A DNA stretch of 64,000 nucleotides from Myxococcus sp. RHSTA-1-4 (GCF_020037125.1 NZ_JAIQDG010000006.1:124001-188000), one strand, 5' to 3'; positions 43,466 through 53,025 are shown, counted from the first letter of the stretch. Notes: generated from the sequence alone by a model not told the origin. A program made the numbers and translations.

Positions 43466-46400
43466 CAGCCCCTGGAAGCCCTGCGACATGACGGGCGCGG
43501 CGTTGCGCAGCGAGCGGACGTACAGCTCCAGTGCCATCAGCTCGCGCTCGGCCAGGGCCAGCGGGCGCAGCTCCGGGTCGATGACGCGCAGGCCGTCGCG
43601 CACCCGGCCGGGCACGTTGCCCCCGCGGTTGTAGAAGTCCAGCACGTCCCGCAGCGTGGCGCGGCTGCCGTCGTGGAAGTACGGCGCGGTGTCCGCCACG
43701 TCCCACAGCGTGGGCGTCTTGATGGCGCCGGCGGTGGCGGAGACGCCCGTGTCATGGGCCAGCTCGTCCGTGAGGTTGGGGCCCGTGTGGCACGCGCTGC
43801 ACCGCGCCTTGCCCTCGAAGAGCTCCCGGCCCAGCCGCAAGAGCTCCGGCCGAAGCAGGTTGCCCTGGCCGTCCACCACGGGCTGGCCGGAGGCGATGAC
43901 CGCCTCCGAGAGCGAGTCCACGCTGAGCTGCACGAGCTGGAACGCGGTGAGCGCCAGCTCCAGGTGGTTGCTGGTGACGGGCACGGCGCCGAAGACGGAC
44001 GTGAAGCCCTGCCGCAGCGCCGCCTGGTCCGCGCCGGTGTTGATGCGCTCGAGAATCCTCGGCACGTTGCCGTTCAGCTCGCGCGGGTCCACCACCGGCT
44101 CCAGCGCCAGGTCGATGAGGTCCTGCGAGCGGCGGGCGAAGAACTGGTTGGTGCCGAAGGCGCGGTTGACGATGGTGGGGGTGTTGAGCGGGACGGACTG
44201 CGTGCCCATGGCCGTCGCGCGCCCGTCGGTGAAGGCGCGCTCCTGGCGGTGGCAGGTGGCGCAGGACAGCGGCTCGCCGGTGCCCGCCTGCGTCTGGCTG
44301 ACGCCCGCCGCGTTGGTGGACAGCACCGGCGAGCGGAAGAGCTGCTCACCCACCGCCACGAGCTGCCGGAAGGCGGCCTCCTGCCCGGGCTGCAGGAAGG
44401 CGCGGAAGGACGCCGGCACGCGCAAATCCTCGGGGCGCACGAAGCGCGGGAAGCCGTCCGGCTGCAGGCCGAGCTGGCGCGGGTTGGTGGCGCTGAAGTA
44501 GCGCGCGAACAGGGTGCGGGCCTCGGAGGGCGTCAGGAAGTCCTGGCGGCCGGAGAAGGCGGACGCCGAGGCGGCGACCTCCTCCAGCGGCAGCGCCACG
44601 CGGTGGAAGGCCAGCTCGTCGATGAAGAGCGCGTCGTTGGCGGGGCAGGCCGTGCACGCGCCGCCGGGGCCCGCGCGCACCAGCTCTCCCGAGCCGGACG
44701 CCGGCCCCATGAAGGTGGAGCCGGCCACCAGGTCCGCCCGCGCGGCGACCACCCCGTTCACCAGCAGGAAGGCCTGCCCCTCGTCCGGGGCCACGCGCAG
44801 CGCCACGTGGCGCCAGTTCGGGGCCTGCGCGGCCGGCGTGGCGCCGAGCTGCGAGTACGGGAGCGTGCCCGGCGCCGACAGCGTCAGCACCCGCCGCACC
44901 TGGTCGGCCCCCACGTACGTCAGGTCCGCCACCAGCGCGCCGCCCTGCACGCGGAAGGCCCACAGCCCGTGGTGCTGGGCGATGGGGAGCGACACACCCG
45001 CGGGGTTGAAGAGCAGCAGGAAGGCCACCTCGGCGGTGAAGCCACCACCGTACGTCTCCGCCGCCAGGCACCCCTTGTTGCGGCGGCACGCGGGCGCGTC
45101 CGCGGTGTTGCCCGACACGGTGACGAGGCCGCTCGCGCCCAGGCTGACGGCGGTGCCGCGGTAGCCGGACAGGTAGCGCTCGTCCGAGGCCGTCCCGTAG
45201 ACCTCGCCGACGAAGCGCGCGGCGCCCTGGAGCTGCCCCACGTACGGGCTGATGCGCGCCAGCGGGTTGCCCGCCGCGTCCAGGAAGTCGCTGTTGCTGG
45301 AGGTGTCCTGGGTGAGCGGCAGCGCCCGCAGCACGCCCCGCGCGGCGGTAGTGTCATAGAACAGCTCGTTCATGGGCAGGTGCAGCAGGCAGGTAGGGCT
45401 CACCCCGCACGCGAACGACGCCTCCCAGTAATGCATGTTCGTCCACATGGCCGTGCCGTACTCGGGCAGCAGCCCCAGGCCGCCGTACTGCGCCCCAGCC
45501 GCGTTGCGGATGCCGTCGTCCAGCGTCATGAACTGGAAGAGCGGCCACTGGCGCTGCAGCGGCAGCGAGCGCTCCGGGGAGGTGCGGTTCTCCGCCCAGA
45601 AGCCCGTGGCCGTGTTGAGGAACACCGGCGAGAAGGGACGGTGGATGGGGTCCGGCTGCACCGGCGGGAAGCTGTTCAGGCCCTCGGGGTTGAAGCGCCG
45701 GCTGTTGATGGAGGCGTCCAGCCGGCGGAGCACCCAGCCGGTGTGCTGGCCGAAGGCGAAGAAGTGCATGCCGGTGGAGCTCTCGAAGCCCTGCGTCAGC
45801 TCCACGGCGACGGAGGGCTGCACGGTGCCGTTGATGGCGGGGTTGGGGCGGCAGAAGACGTCGGTGCCCTCGGGCGTCACCCAGGTGTAGCCGCACTGCA
45901 GGTGCGTGGGCAGCCCGCCGTCCGTCCGGCGCGTGCCGTCCGCCAGGAAGATGGGCCGCGCGGCCAGCGGGTACACGCGCGCGAAGTCCTCCTCCGTCGC
46001 GGTGGTGCAGGACGGCTGGCCCGTGGCCGGGTCGATGTGGCGGCAGATGCGCCGGGTGCCCTCCACGTCGTTGCGCACGCTGTCGTACAGCGCGCCGAAC
46101 TCGCGCTGCGTGGTCCAGGTGTTCGGATTCCAGGGCGTCTCGTTGTAGGACCAGCGGCCGCCCTCGGACACCACCAGCCGGGCGTCCGCCGTGGCGCTGG
46201 CCTCCAGCGCCCACAGGTAGAAGGACTGGCCCTGGCTGCGGCAGGGGGCCATGGTGCCGGAGAGGTACTGGACGCTGACGACGTTGGGGTTGGCCGCGCG
46301 GGCCGGCACGCCCGTGGTGGTGTCGGGACGGCGCGCATCCACCACCACGGCGACCTCCGCCTGGTGCAACAGGAGCGCCCCGGTGGTGGGCGCGTAGTAG

Positions 46401-47029
46401 GGCTGGAAGTGGATGAGCCGGTAGCACTCGTACCGGCCGCCTGGCGCGACGACGGACTCGCGCATCGCGGGGGTGATGCCGGCGCACTCACCGGGCGTCG
46501 TCACCGGGAAGGGCTTGCCCGCCGGCGAGTAGCGCGGGTCCAGCGAGAGCGCCCCCTGCCCCGAGTTGGTCCATATCTGGAGCGCGGTGGAGGTGTAGAG
46601 CGGCGCCGCGCCGTCCACCCGCACCAGGTTGGCGGACCGTGCCGCCAGCGGAGGCAGGTCCACGTCGATGACGGCGCCCTGCGCCATGGGCGCGGCGAAG
46701 CGGGGCGCGCCCGAGGTGACGTTGATGGCCGGGTCCCCCAGGGCGAGGAAGCGGACGCGGTTGCCGCCCAGGAAGGACAGGCCCAGCCGCCCGTCCGGCG
46801 TCAGCAGCTCCGGGTCGAACGGCTGCGTCACGAGCGCGTTGCGCAGGGTGATGGGCGGCAGGCTCTGGGTGGCCGAGCCCGTCAGCGTCGCGGACTCCCG
46901 CGCCACCGCCTCCGGGGGAGCCTCCCCTTCCGCCGCCCCCTCCGGGCGGCACCCGGCGAGCGCCAGGAGAAGCAGGAGACACGGCAGAACGGCTCGGGAA
47001 CGTCGGAAACGGGGTGTGGGTCTGTGCAT
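42404..47029 (-). CDS. Giant lipoprotein: LamG-like, di-haem cytochrome c peroxidase and Cys-repeat domains
   Basis: A 1541-aa lipoprotein (VLPCLLLLLALAGC lipobox). An approximately 550-residue N-terminal region of unknown fold comes first, then a LamG/concanavalin-like part (about 600-830, with WRHVALRVAPDEGQAFLLVNG and LFIDELAFHRVAL). A di-haem cytochrome c peroxidase/MauG-type domain follows, with haem sites C923-A-T-C-H927 and C1077-S-A-C-H1081 and the motif KTPTLWDVADTAPYFHDGS. The last 350 residues (from about 1190) are nine repeats of 33-42 residues with pattern S-x-x-G-P-I-x-G-x-x-C ... N-E ... W-x-D-N-Y-L-C. They are arranged as three consecutive triplets. The protein is probably surface-exposed and redox-active. 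The family as a whole is not recognised. It is divergent from purE. Confidence 0.75.
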   Translation of the reverse strand: MHRPTPRFRRSRAVLPCLLLLLALAGCRPEGAAEGEAPPEAVARESATLTGSATQSLPPITLRNALVTQPFDPELLTPDGRLGLSFLGGNRVRFLALGDPAINVTSGAPRFAAPMAQGAVIDVDLPPLAARSANLVRVDGAAPLYTSTALQIWTNSGQGALSLDPRYSPAGKPFPVTTPGECAGITPAMRESVVAPGGRYECYRLIHFQPYYAPTTGALLLHQAEVAVVVDARRPDTTTGVPARAANPNVVSVQYLSGTMAPCRSQGQSFYLWALEASATADARLVVSEGGRWSYNETPWNPNTWTTQREFGALYDSVRNDVEGTRRICRHIDPATGQPSCTTATEEDFARVYPLAARPIFLADGTRRTDGGLPTHLQCGYTWVTPEGTDVFCRPNPAINGTVQPSVAVELTQGFESSTGMHFFAFGQHTGWVLRRLDASINSRRFNPEGLNSFPPVQPDPIHRPFSPVFLNTATGFWAENRTSPERSLPLQRQWPLFQFMTLDDGIRNAAGAQYGGLGLLPEYGTAMWTNMHYWEASFACGVSPTCLLHLPMNELFYDTTAARGVLRALPLTQDTSSNSDFLDAAGNPLARISPYVGQLQGAARFVGEVYGTASDERYLSGYRGTAVSLGASGLVTVSGNTADAPACRRNKGCLAAETYGGGFTAEVAFLLLFNPAGVSLPIAQHHGLWAFRVQGGALVADLTYVGADQVRRVLTLSAPGTLPYSQLGATPAAQAPNWRHVALRVAPDEGQAFLLVNGVVAARADLVAGSTFMGPASGSGELVRAGPGGACTACPANDALFIDELAFHRVALPLEEVAASASAFSGRQDFLTPSEARTLFARYFSATNPRQLGLQPDGFPRFVRPEDLRVPASFRAFLQPGQEAAFRQLVAVGEQLFRSPVLSTNAAGVSQTQAGTGEPLSCATCHRQERAFTDGRATAMGTQSVPLNTPTIVNRAFGTNQFFARRSQDLIDLALEPVVDPRELNGNVPRILERINTGADQAALRQGFTSVFGAVPVTSNHLELALTAFQLVQLSVDSLSEAVIASGQPVVDGQGNLLRPELLRLGRELFEGKARCSACHTGPNLTDELAHDTGVSATAGAIKTPTLWDVADTAPYFHDGSRATLRDVLDFYNRGGNVPGRVRDGLRVIDPELRPLALAERELMALELYVRSLRNAAPVMSQGFQGLAFSDHGPIPGMSCVSVNESADPAGWSDNYLCSPRPEGLAWSSAGPIAGMRCTQVSEAAEPPETTWNDNYVCVPTSSTLNFTWSMAGPVAGKACVRFHEPADPQPWMDNYLCYDEPLRLRFSAEGAISGMVCTLTNELYDTAGGWSDNYLCANKDVGLRWSMGGPISGMRCTQVNEGLEPPETTWNDNYVCVPPESDVLLSYSMAGPVAGLSCVVLNEPRDPHSWGDNNLCFREEPLALTFSAAGAPAGQSCISVNEGADPGGTWSDNYFCANRDIGMRWGSAGPIAGMRCTQVNEPAEPVSTTWNDNYLCVPPASSVTFTWSYSGPLAGRTCARWYEAADPHSWGDNYLCYAY

Positions 47030-47159
47030 CCAGAAAAACTGACATAACTTGATTAATGCGCACCATCGGGATGAAGGCGCGTGGCGTCCTGGCGCAACCG
47101 GTAGTCGCCCTGCCGTGCATGCGGGCGGTGTGGGCGGCGCCGGGGGCTGGCTTTCCAGG

Positions 47160-47189
47160 TTGACCGGCGGAATGCCCCCGCCCTATCTC
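47160..47189 (+). promoter_or_regulatory. Possible sigma-70-type promoter of purEK
   Basis: TTGACC (47160-47165), 18-nt spacer, TATCTC (47184-47189), 55 nt before the purE start. A small hairpin CTCC-a-GCC...GGC-c-GGAG lies between them at about 47196-47214. No riboswitch signature was recognised. Assignment is by resemblance only. Confidence 0.35.
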
Positions 47190-47243
47190 CGCGTTCCTCC
47201 AGCCTTCGGCCGGAGAGCGCACTGAGGCGCGGAGAGACACCAT

Positions 47244-47741
47244 ATGGCGAGCACGGTCACCCCCTGGGTCGGGGTCATCATGGGCGGTAGGAGCGACCTG
47301 GAGTACCTGCAGCCCGGGGTCGACATCCTCAAGGAGCTGGCGATTCCACACGAGGTCCGCGTGGTGTCCGCCCACCGCACCCCGGACTGGATGATGGAGT
47401 ACGCGTCCACCGCGGAGTCGCGGGGCCTGTCCGTCATCATCGCCGCCGCGGGAGGGGCCGCCCACCTGCCCGGCATGGTGTCCAGCAAGACGCTGCTGCC
47501 CGTCATCGGCGTGCCCATGCCCACCACCCTGCTGAGCGGGCTGGACGCGCTCCTGTCCATCGTCCAGATGCCCAAGGGCGTGCCCGTCGGCACCCAGGCC
47601 ATCGGCAAGCCGGGCGCGGCCAACGCCGCCCTGCACGCCGCGTCCATCCTCTGCCTGAAGTACCCCGAGCTGCGCGAGCGGCTCGCGGCCTGGCGCAAGG
47701 CGCGCACCGACGAGGTGCTGGCGCACCGGGAGATTTCATGA
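47244..47741 (+). CDS. purE: N5-carboxyaminoimidazole ribonucleotide mutase PurE
   Basis: A 165-aa class I PurE that converts N5-CAIR to CAIR in purine synthesis. The substrate loop [20 protein letters not shown] is at residues 10-29, then [31 protein letters not shown] and VIGVPMP follow, all classical motifs, with catalytic His in SAHRTP and AAHLPG. Most class I enzymes have GSxSD where this has GGRSD, a minor change. The stop overlaps purK as ATGA, so both enzymes of the two-step carboxylation are made together. Confidence 0.95.
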   Translation: MASTVTPWVGVIMGGRSDLEYLQPGVDILKELAIPHEVRVVSAHRTPDWMMEYASTAESRGLSVIIAAAGGAAHLPGMVSSKTLLPVIGVPMPTTLLSGLDALLSIVQMPKGVPVGTQAIGKPGAANAALHAASILCLKYPELRERLAAWRKARTDEVLAHREIS

Positions 47742-48880
47742 AGGCGCGCGTGGTGCTTCCCGGCGGGACGATTGGCATCCTCGGTGGCGGCCAGCTCGGG
47801 CGGATGATGGCGCTGGCGGCGCGCACGCTGGGCTTCCAGGTGAAGGCGCTGGACCCGGACCCCACCTGCCCCGCCCTCTCGGTGGTGGACCAGTGCATCA
47901 CCGCCCCCTTCTCGGACACCGCCGCCGCCGAGCAGCTCGCGCGTGGCAGCGACACGGTGACGCTCGAAATCGAGAAGGTCGCCCTGTCCACGCTGGAGGC
48001 CGTGGCGCGGCACACGCCCATGCGCCCGGGCGCGGACGTGCTGCGCGTGGTGCAGCACCGCGGCCGTCAGAAGGGCTGGCTCGCGAAGGGTGGCTTCCCC
48101 CTGGGCCCCTGGCGCGAGGCCCACTCCGCCGCCGAGCTGGCCGAGGCGATTCAGGCGCTGGGCGGCCGCTGCTTCGTGAAGTCCAGCGAGGGTGGCTATG
48201 ACGGGCGCGGCCAGGTGGAGGTGAAGTCCGCCGCCGAGGCCCCCACCGCGTGGAAGGAGCTGGGCGAGCGCTCCGTGGTGGTGGAGGCCGCGCTGGACTT
48301 GCAGTCCGAGCTGTCCGTGCTGGTGGCGCGCAGCCCGAAGGGCGAGGTGGCGGTGTACCCGCCGGCCTACAACCACCACGAGGAGCGCATCCTCGCGTGG
48401 TCCCTGCTGCCGGGCCCGCTGCCGGAGAAGGTCTCCTCGCGGGCCACGGAGCTGGCGCGCGGAATCACCGAGGCGCTCCAGGTGGAGGGCCTGCTGGTGG
48501 TGGAGCTGTTCCTGCTGCGCGACGGGAGCGTGCTCGTCAACGAGCTGGCGCCGCGCCCGCACAACAGCTTCCACTCCACGGAAGTCGCCTGCCTCACCTC
48601 CCAGTTCGAGCAGGCGGTGCGCGCGGTGTGCAACCTGCCCCTGGGCTCGGTGGAGGTGGTGCGCCCGGCGGCCATCGTCAACCTGCTGGGGGACTTGTGG
48701 CTGAAGGAGGGCGGCCCGCGCTTCGAGGAGGTGCTGGCCATGCCCGGCGTCCGGCTGCACCTGTACGGCAAGCGGGACGCGCGCAAGGGCCGGAAGATGG
48801 GGCACCTGTCCGCGGTGGGCACCACGCCCGAGGACGCGCTCGCGCGGGTGAAGGCCGCGGCCACCGCCCTGGGGGGGTGA
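47738..48880 (+). CDS. purK: N5-carboxyaminoimidazole ribonucleotide synthase PurK
   Basis: A 380-aa ATP-grasp enzyme that makes N5-CAIR from AIR, ATP and bicarbonate. It opens with [19 protein letters not shown] (residues 8-26), then [18 protein letters not shown] (ATP-binding loop), and [19 protein letters not shown] with the metal ligands and substrate loop. Length and motifs are standard. It provides the substrate of PurE, to which it is coupled. The ybaK-like gene starts 4 nt after its stop. Confidence 0.95.
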   Translation: MKARVVLPGGTIGILGGGQLGRMMALAARTLGFQVKALDPDPTCPALSVVDQCITAPFSDTAAAEQLARGSDTVTLEIEKVALSTLEAVARHTPMRPGADVLRVVQHRGRQKGWLAKGGFPLGPWREAHSAAELAEAIQALGGRCFVKSSEGGYDGRGQVEVKSAAEAPTAWKELGERSVVVEAALDLQSELSVLVARSPKGEVAVYPPAYNHHEERILAWSLLPGPLPEKVSSRATELARGITEALQVEGLLVVELFLLRDGSVLVNELAPRPHNSFHSTEVACLTSQFEQAVRAVCNLPLGSVEVVRPAAIVNLLGDLWLKEGGPRFEEVLAMPGVRLHLYGKRDARKGRKMGHLSAVGTTPEDALARVKAAATALGG

Positions 48881-48884
48881 CACC

Positions 48885-49361
48885 GTGAAGACGAACGCCG
48901 CCCGGCTGCTGGACTCGCTCGGTGTGAAGTACGAGCTGCGCGACTACGAGGTGGACCCGGAGGATTTGTCCGCGGAGACGGTGGCCGCCAAGGTGGGCAT
49001 GCCCGCGGAGCAGGTCTTCAAGACGCTGGTGGCGCGGGGAGACCGCACGGGCGTGCTGATGGCGGTGGTGCCCGGCAACGCGGAGCTGGACCTCAAGGCG
49101 CTGGCCCGGCTCACCGGCGACCGCAAGGTGGACACCGTGCCGCTCAAGGAGTTGCAGCCGCTCACCGGGTACGTGCGCGGTGGCTGCACCGCCATTGGCG
49201 GCAAGAAGGACTACCCCGTCTTCGTCGACGAGACGCTGGAGCTGTTCGACGTGGTGGCGGTGTCCGCCGGCGTGCGCGGCACGCAGCTCGTGCTGGCGCC
49301 CGCGGACTACCTCCGCGTCACCAAGGCGAAGGTGGGCCCCATCTCCCGCGACAAGGCCTGA
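48885..49361 (+). CDS. ybaK: YbaK/EbsC-type Cys-tRNA(Pro) deacylase
   Basis: A 158-aa trans-editing protein: a single YbaK domain with MKTNAARLLDSLGVKYELRDYEV, EQVFKTLVAR with the conserved Lys, and GYVRGGCTAIGGKKDYPVFVDE near residue 100, the signature of the YbaK group rather than ProXp-ala. The role is to hydrolyse Cys wrongly attached to tRNA-Pro. The start is GTG 48885, 4 nt after purK, so it is the last gene of the purEK operon. It ends 9 nt before the stop of a convergent oxidoreductase gene. Confidence 0.88.
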   Translation: MKTNAARLLDSLGVKYELRDYEVDPEDLSAETVAAKVGMPAEQVFKTLVARGDRTGVLMAVVPGNAELDLKALARLTGDRKVDTVPLKELQPLTGYVRGGCTAIGGKKDYPVFVDETLELFDVVAVSAGVRGTQLVLAPADYLRVTKAKVGPISRDKA

Positions 49362-49370
49362 GGCGCCGGC

Positions 49371-50399
49371 CTATGCCGGGGCGCCCTGCCCCGGCATGAA
49401 GAGCACCTTGCCGGCCGTCATGTCCGACGCGGCGATGCGCACCGCCTCGCCCGCGGACTCCAGCGGCAGGCGCGCTCGCACCGGCGTCTCCAGCACGCGG
49501 CCCACCAGCGAGGGCACCACCATGCCCGCCTTGAGCTTCTCCTTCCCGAAGCCCTGGCGCGCCCAGCGCTCCACCGAGAAGCCCTCCACCTTCTTGTCGC
49601 CGAAGATGAAGTCGCCCGGGTGGATGCGGCACTCCTGCTCGGACAGCAGGCCGTGGACGATGACGGTGCCACCCTCGGGCAGGGCATGCATGAGCTGCCC
49701 GGTGAGCCGTCCACCCACCGCGTCGAAGGCGAGCGACACCTTCAAGTGGTGGCACATCAGCCGCAGCCGCTCCTCGAACTCCGACTCGTGGCTGCTCAGC
49801 ACGTGCTCGGCGCCCAGCTTCCGCAACAGCTCCACCTGCTCCGGCCGCCCCACCACGTTCACCATGGGCACCTTCGCGCGCTTCGCCAGCGCCAGCAGCA
49901 TGCGCCCCAGCGAGCTCGCCGCCGCCGTCTGGGCCAGCGCCACGTGCCCGCCCTCGCGCGCGCGCTCCATCAGCGCCCACGCCGTGAAGGGATTGACGAT
50001 GAGGCCCGCCCCCTGCTCGTCGGAGATGTGGGCGCGCAGGGGCAGGCACCGCGACACCCCCACCACCGCGTACTCCGCCCACATCCCGTCCCCCTCGGCG
50101 TGGGCCGCGCAGGCCACGCGCCGGCCCACCAGCAGCCGTCCCGTGACACCGCCCGCCGCCACCACGGTGCCGCAGCCCTCCAGGCCCGGCACCGCGGGCA
50201 GGGGCCGCTTCGCCCCGTACAGCCCCCGGACGAACAGCATGTCCGAGGGGTTGATGGGGGAGGCCGCCACCCGCACCAGCACCTGGCCCGGTGAGGGAAA
50301 CGGCACGGGCAGCGTCTCCACCCGGAGGGACTCCCGCCGCCCGTCATAGGCGGTGAGGACCAGCGCTCGCATCGTCTCGGGAATGGGAGGAGGTCTCAT
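49371..50399 (-). CDS. MDR-family quinone-oxidoreductase-like dehydrogenase
   Basis: A 342-aa GroES-like plus Rossmann protein. The N-terminal part shows VLVRVAASPINPSDMLFVRG and LPAVPGLEGCGTVVAAGG. The cofactor-binding segment HVALAQTAAASSLGRMLLALA (about residues 155-175) replaces the usual A-x-x-G-V-G with A-A-S-S-L-G, as in crotonyl-CoA-reductase-like or ETR-type relatives. The Cys-rich structural-zinc loop is missing, so it should be zinc-independent. ATG 50399 has AAAAAGG upstream; the longer open frame overlaps the divergent membrane gene. The substrate is unknown. Confidence 0.75.
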   Translation of the reverse strand: MRPPPIPETMRALVLTAYDGRRESLRVETLPVPFPSPGQVLVRVAASPINPSDMLFVRGLYGAKRPLPAVPGLEGCGTVVAAGGVTGRLLVGRRVACAAHAEGDGMWAEYAVVGVSRCLPLRAHISDEQGAGLIVNPFTAWALMERAREGGHVALAQTAAASSLGRMLLALAKRAKVPMVNVVGRPEQVELLRKLGAEHVLSSHESEFEERLRLMCHHLKVSLAFDAVGGRLTGQLMHALPEGGTVIVHGLLSEQECRIHPGDFIFGDKKVEGFSVERWARQGFGKEKLKAGMVVPSLVGRVLETPVRARLPLESAGEAVRIAASDMTAGKVLFMPGQGAPA

Positions 50400-50471
50400 C
50401 CGGAAGACCTTTTTATTCGCCCGCGCGTGAAAGGGGGAATTCCCGGCCCGGCCCGTGTCCGAGGGGAGTCG

Positions 50472-51695
50472 ATGAGCGCCACCATTTTGCAGTTCCACCA
50501 CCGTGAAGCCTTCGAGCGCACCGTCACGCGCGCCCTCGCCGCGGGGGCCGGTGCGGGGCTCGTGCACCTCGTCACCCTGCGCGTGGGCCTGCCCCTGCCG
50601 CTGTCGTGGCTGGTTCCCGCCGCCGTGGTGGTGGCGTGCGCGCGGGGAGACAAGTGGGACCGCGTCCTCCTGGGGGGCCTGGGCGTGCTGCTCACCGCGC
50701 TGCCGTACGCGCTGGGCATGGCGCCGGCATGGACGGTGGCGTGCAGCGCGGCGGCGGCGGGGGCGCTGCTGGTGCGCGCGCGGCTCAACGAGCGGGGCGA
50801 GGAGGGACAGGTGGCGGAGGCCCGCCCCACCCTCGTCCACTTCGGGCTGGGGGCCGCGCTGGGCGCGGGGCTCACGCTGGCCGGGCTCGAGGTGGCGCAG
50901 GTCTTCTCCGCGCGGCTGCTGGACCTGGCCACGCCGGCCCTGCTGCGGGTGGGCCTGGTGGGGGGAATCCTCGGCCTCTTCATGGGGCTGAGCGCGGCGG
51001 CGGCGCACCTGGCGCTGTCCGCGGACCCGGTGGAGGCCCGCGCCGAGGAGCTGCTCCCCCGGCTGGCGGGCGACTTCCGCACCCTGTCCGAGCGCGCCCT
51101 CGCGCTCTACCGGCAGTGCGGCCAGTCGCTCGCCCTGCTGCCGCGCGAGCCGGCCCGCGAGGAGCTGGCCCGCACCCTGGCACGGATTACGCGCGACGCG
51201 GTGGAGCTGGCCTCGGAGTGGGCGGGCGTGGAGGCGCAGCTGGAGGAGCGCGCGCAGGCGGAGCTGCAGGCGGAGCGGGAGGATTTGGAGCGCAGCGCTC
51301 GCGCCAGCACGGACGCGGTGGCGAGGCGGCAGCTCGAGCTGGCCGCGGCCTCACTGGCGGAGGAGGTGGAGCGGCTGGGCGAGCTGAAGCAGCGGCGGGA
51401 GCGCATCCTCGCGAGGCTCCGCGCCGAGGTGGCCCTGCTGGAGCGGGCGCGCGTGGCCCTGCTGTCGCTGCGCAGCGGGCAGGCCCAGCTCAAGGCCGCG
51501 GAGCTGTCCGCGCTCGCCCGCCGGTTCCGGGCCCTGTCCTCCGTGCAGTGGGAGGAGGGACAGTCCCTGGACGCGGTCGCCACCCAGGCCGCCCTGTCGG
51601 TGACGCCGGCCGTGGCTCCGCCTCCCGTGGACCCGCTCGCGGCGGGAACGGCCACAACGCCCTCTGAGGAAATTCCCAAAGTCCGGGAATCCTGA
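50472..51695 (+). CDS. Membrane protein with coiled-coil domain, unknown function
   Basis: A 407-aa protein. Hydrophobic segments fall at about residues 18-60 (AGAGAGLVHLV ... SWLVPAAVVVAC), 65-100 and 125-185 (ALGAGLTLAGLEVAQVF, GLVGGILGLFMGL), so about five or six membrane passes. The following part (about 190-350) is Ala/Glu/Arg/Leu-rich and would form a long coiled coil (LEERAQAELQAEREDLER...). The tail is Pro-rich. ATG 50472 has GAGGGGAG at the right distance. I do not recognise the family. It stands alone between an oxidoreductase and an EAL gene. Confidence 0.55.
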   Translation: MSATILQFHHREAFERTVTRALAAGAGAGLVHLVTLRVGLPLPLSWLVPAAVVVACARGDKWDRVLLGGLGVLLTALPYALGMAPAWTVACSAAAAGALLVRARLNERGEEGQVAEARPTLVHFGLGAALGAGLTLAGLEVAQVFSARLLDLATPALLRVGLVGGILGLFMGLSAAAAHLALSADPVEARAEELLPRLAGDFRTLSERALALYRQCGQSLALLPREPAREELARTLARITRDAVELASEWAGVEAQLEERAQAELQAEREDLERSARASTDAVARRQLELAAASLAEEVERLGELKQRRERILARLRAEVALLERARVALLSLRSGQAQLKAAELSALARRFRALSSVQWEEGQSLDAVATQAALSVTPAVAPPPVDPLAAGTATTPSEEIPKVRES

Positions 51696-51803
51696 GCCGG
51701 GGGGGCGAGTGGCGCCTCCGTTGCCCGGCCGTAATGGGGGTGTCGCGCGGTACTCACGCGGGTGGCCTGAAGCCGTCGGCCGCATGAGCTACACTTTCCT
51801 CAC

Positions 51804-52991
51804 ATGAGCGGCTCCCCCTCCCGCATCTCTGCTCGAGCTCCATCCTGGTTGTGGAACGGCGATGAGCCCAGCGTCACGTCCGTCTTCCAGCCCATCGTCG
51901 ACCTCCGTCATGGCGAAGTCATCGGCCACGAGGTGCTGTCACGTGGTCCCGGCGTGTGGCGCGAGCCGCACGTCCTCTTCACGCAGGCGCGTGTGGAGGG
52001 CTTCACGTGGGAATTGGAGCGCGCGTGCTGGACGTCGGCGCTGCGCTGCATCTCCACGCTGCCGGACGAGCAGCGGCGCGCGCCCTTCTTCTTCAACGTC
52101 AGCCCGGACGTGCTGAGCGACCCGCGCTTCGGGGACGGCTCCACGGTGGAGTTGCTGGCGCGCTACGGGCTGAACCCGCGGAACCTGGTGCTGGAAATCA
52201 CCGAGAAGGCGGCCTTCGAGGACACGGAGCTGATTCAGCGGCTGACGCGCCAGTGCACGGCGCAGGGCTTCGGGATTGCGCTGGACGACTTCGGCGCGGG
52301 GCACTCCGGGCTGGTGACGCTGGTGTACAGCGCGCCGCAGTTCATCAAGCTGGACCAGGCGCTGGTGCGGGACATCCACCGGTACAGCTACCAGCAGCAC
52401 CTGGTGAAGTCGCTGGTGGACTTCGCGCGCAGCGTGGACGCCGTCCTCATCGCCGAGGGCGTGGAGACGTGGGACGAGCTGGCCGTGCTGTTGCGGCTGG
52501 GCATCCGGCACGTGCAGGGCTACCTCGTGGCGCGTCCGGCGTCGGTGCCCGTGCGCCCCGCGGGTGACTTCGAGGAGCGGCGCCACCAGGCCATGCGCGC
52601 CCTGGACTTCCCCGACGGCGAGGAAGACGAGACGGTGGGCAGCATGGTCATCCGCCGCATGTGCGTGGACGCGAGCATGGCGTCGCGGGAGCTGGACGGC
52701 CTGTTCCACGAGGCGCCCCAGCTCGACCACGTCGTCATGCTGGACGGAGCGGAGCGGCCCCGGGCGCTGGTGATGCGGCAGCGCGCGCACACGCCCGACA
52801 AGAACCCGCTGGTGGTCGAGGAGCGCATGGCCATCACCACGCTGGCGCGGCTGGCCATGAAGCGCTCACCGGAGTTCCTCTATGACCCGGTGGTGGTGAC
52901 GGACGCGCAGGGACGGTTCCTGGGCACGGTGACGATGAAGCAGCTCATCCACCGCTCCACGGAGCTGCTGGAGCGCCGCGCGCAGCGGTGA
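51804..52991 (+). CDS. EAL-domain c-di-GMP phosphodiesterase with CBS-like tail
   Basis: A 395-aa cytoplasmic protein. The EAL domain fills residues about 20-255. The name-giving motif is E43-V-L-S-R rather than EAL, but the catalytic set is complete: Glu43, Asn98 (FFFNVSP), Glu131 (EITEKA), Asp161-Asp162 (LDDFGAGHSG), Lys182 (IKLDQ), Glu218 (AEGVET) and Gln238. It is therefore likely an active c-di-GMP hydrolase. The C-terminus (about 275-390), with MVIRRMCVDASM, VMLDGAERPRALVMRQR and YDPVVVTDAQGRFLGTVTMKQL, resembles a CBS pair that may bind nucleotides. The start ATG is at 51804. No GGDEF domain is adjacent, though a PilZ effector is encoded 10 kb downstream. Confidence 0.88.
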   Translation: MSGSPSRISARAPSWLWNGDEPSVTSVFQPIVDLRHGEVIGHEVLSRGPGVWREPHVLFTQARVEGFTWELERACWTSALRCISTLPDEQRRAPFFFNVSPDVLSDPRFGDGSTVELLARYGLNPRNLVLEITEKAAFEDTELIQRLTRQCTAQGFGIALDDFGAGHSGLVTLVYSAPQFIKLDQALVRDIHRYSYQQHLVKSLVDFARSVDAVLIAEGVETWDELAVLLRLGIRHVQGYLVARPASVPVRPAGDFEERRHQAMRALDFPDGEEDETVGSMVIRRMCVDASMASRELDGLFHEAPQLDHVVMLDGAERPRALVMRQRAHTPDKNPLVVEERMAITTLARLAMKRSPEFLYDPVVVTDAQGRFLGTVTMKQLIHRSTELLERRAQR

Positions 52992-53025
52992 GGCGGGCGG
53001 CCCGCTGCCTCACTGTATCGCGCAC

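Noticed and set aside
42398-47047. A 1549-codon plus-strand frame opposite the peroxidase-repeat gene.
   Set aside because: It has no recognisable domain and an Arg/Gly/Ala/Val-biased composition typical of antisense frames in high-GC DNA; the haem motifs lie on the minus strand.
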